Part shown: piece after piece, positions 6,824 to 7,173 of the stretch | How positions within the stretch are numbered: the first letter of the stretch is position 1 | How the letters are laid out: each line of letters starts with the position of its first letter | Origin: CAYGTK01 sp964352775 | GTDB lineage: Bacteria; Bacteroidota; Bacteroidia; Chitinophagales; CAIOSU01 | NCBI GenBank assembly: GCA_964352775.1 | Contig: CAYGTK010000205.1 | Location: 1-7,173 of the forward strand | Length of the DNA stretch: 7,173 bases | Direction of reading: 5' to 3' | Position numbers and translations under genes: made by a program | Notes under the pieces: generated by a model | Databases searched by the model: none | Seen by the model: the letters and a program-made list of their open reading frames with translations, nothing else | What the model was told of the DNA's origin: nothing

Positions 6824-6877
6824 TACTACAAGTTTAAAGTTAACAACTGGTTAAATAGCCAATACTATAGCTGCCCT

Positions 6878-7173
6878 CTATTTTTTATGAGCCTTAATTA
6901 GTTTTAAGGTATGTTTTAGGGCTTTGGTGCTGTACCAGCCAAAATGCCCAGGTATTATATAATCAGGCTTACGAAAACTGCGTATAACAGCTTTAAGCGA
7001 TACTGGCCAACTATCAATATAAACATCATTAAGATTCCCCAAACCGTTGGCTTGCGTACTCTTTACAAAGCAACCGCCGTAGAGCACCTTCGATCTGTTT
7101 AGCCAAACTACAATGTTATCGGCTGTATGCCCTTTACCAGGGTAGTAAGTTTGAATAGTATATTTACCGATAG
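6878..7173 (-). CDS. Subclass B1 metallo-beta-lactamase, C-terminal part (5' end beyond the window)
   Basis: The frame is open to the right edge (first full codon at 7171), giving the last 97 residues of a protein that is usually about 230-250 long. Visible B1 hallmarks in order are GKGHTADNIVVWL, whose His is the third ligand of zinc site 1 (His196 in BBL numbering); KVLYGGCFVKS, with zinc-2 ligand Cys221 and substrate-binding Lys224; GLGNLND, with Asn233 that lines the substrate pocket; DSWPVSLKAV; and YIIPGHFGW, with zinc-2 ligand His263. This combination is typical of B1 enzymes and not of B2, B3 or general MBL-fold hydrolases. Such enzymes hydrolyse beta-lactams including carbapenems, normally in the periplasm. 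The first HxHxD zinc motif and the signal peptide lie outside the window, so activity cannot be judged. A GTG at 7087 is in frame but would cut off His196, so it is not the start. Chromosomal B1 genes are common in Flavobacteriia. Confidence 0.9.
   Translation of the reverse strand, partial: IGKYTIQTYYPGKGHTADNIVVWLNRSKVLYGGCFVKSTQANGLGNLNDVYIDSWPVSLKAVIRSFRKPDYIIPGHFGWYSTKALKHTLKLIKAHKK

Overview
The window looks like chromosomal DNA of a Bacteroidota bacterium, most likely a Flavobacteriales-type or related lineage. Three things support this. A secreted serine hydrolase ends in a type IX secretion (T9SS) C-terminal sorting domain, a system confined to this phylum. The tRNA gene has a textbook Bacteroidota promoter (TTTG, 20 bases, TAnnTTTG). 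The genes start without recognisable Shine-Dalgarno sequences. I cannot name a genus.

Layout from left to right. At the left edge is the 3' part of a tetratricopeptide-repeat (TPR) protein gene (+), which overlaps by 16 bases a complete mltG for an endolytic murein transglycosylase (+). Convergent to mltG lies a gene on the - strand for a predicted lipoprotein with a DUF4272-like domain. Divergent from that gene, a YbgC/FadM-type hotdog thioesterase (+) is followed through a GTGA stop/start overlap by a YihY/BrkB-family membrane protein (+). After a 113-base gap with a REP-like palindrome comes a zinc-dependent, probably NADP-using alcohol dehydrogenase/aldehyde reductase of the CAD/YahK type (+). 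Then comes tRNA-Ser(UGA) (+) with a clear promoter and a strong bidirectional terminator. The right end holds two - strand genes: a secreted serine hydrolase of the beta-lactamase/transpeptidase-like fold with a T9SS domain and, upstream of it and cut by the window edge, the C-terminal 97 residues of a subclass B1 metallo-beta-lactamase.

How the genes fit together. Most are envelope or housekeeping functions: peptidoglycan strand termination (MltG), a membrane protein coupled to an acyl-CoA thioesterase, a lipoprotein and a T9SS-secreted hydrolase. The most notable content is the B1 metallo-beta-lactamase fragment, which keeps every zinc ligand that can be seen (His196, Cys221, His263 in BBL numbering), next to a serine-hydrolase gene of penicillin-recognising fold. 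I see no mobile element, CRISPR array, phage gene or clearly new multi-gene system. No stretch over 300 bases lacks a gene or other annotated feature.
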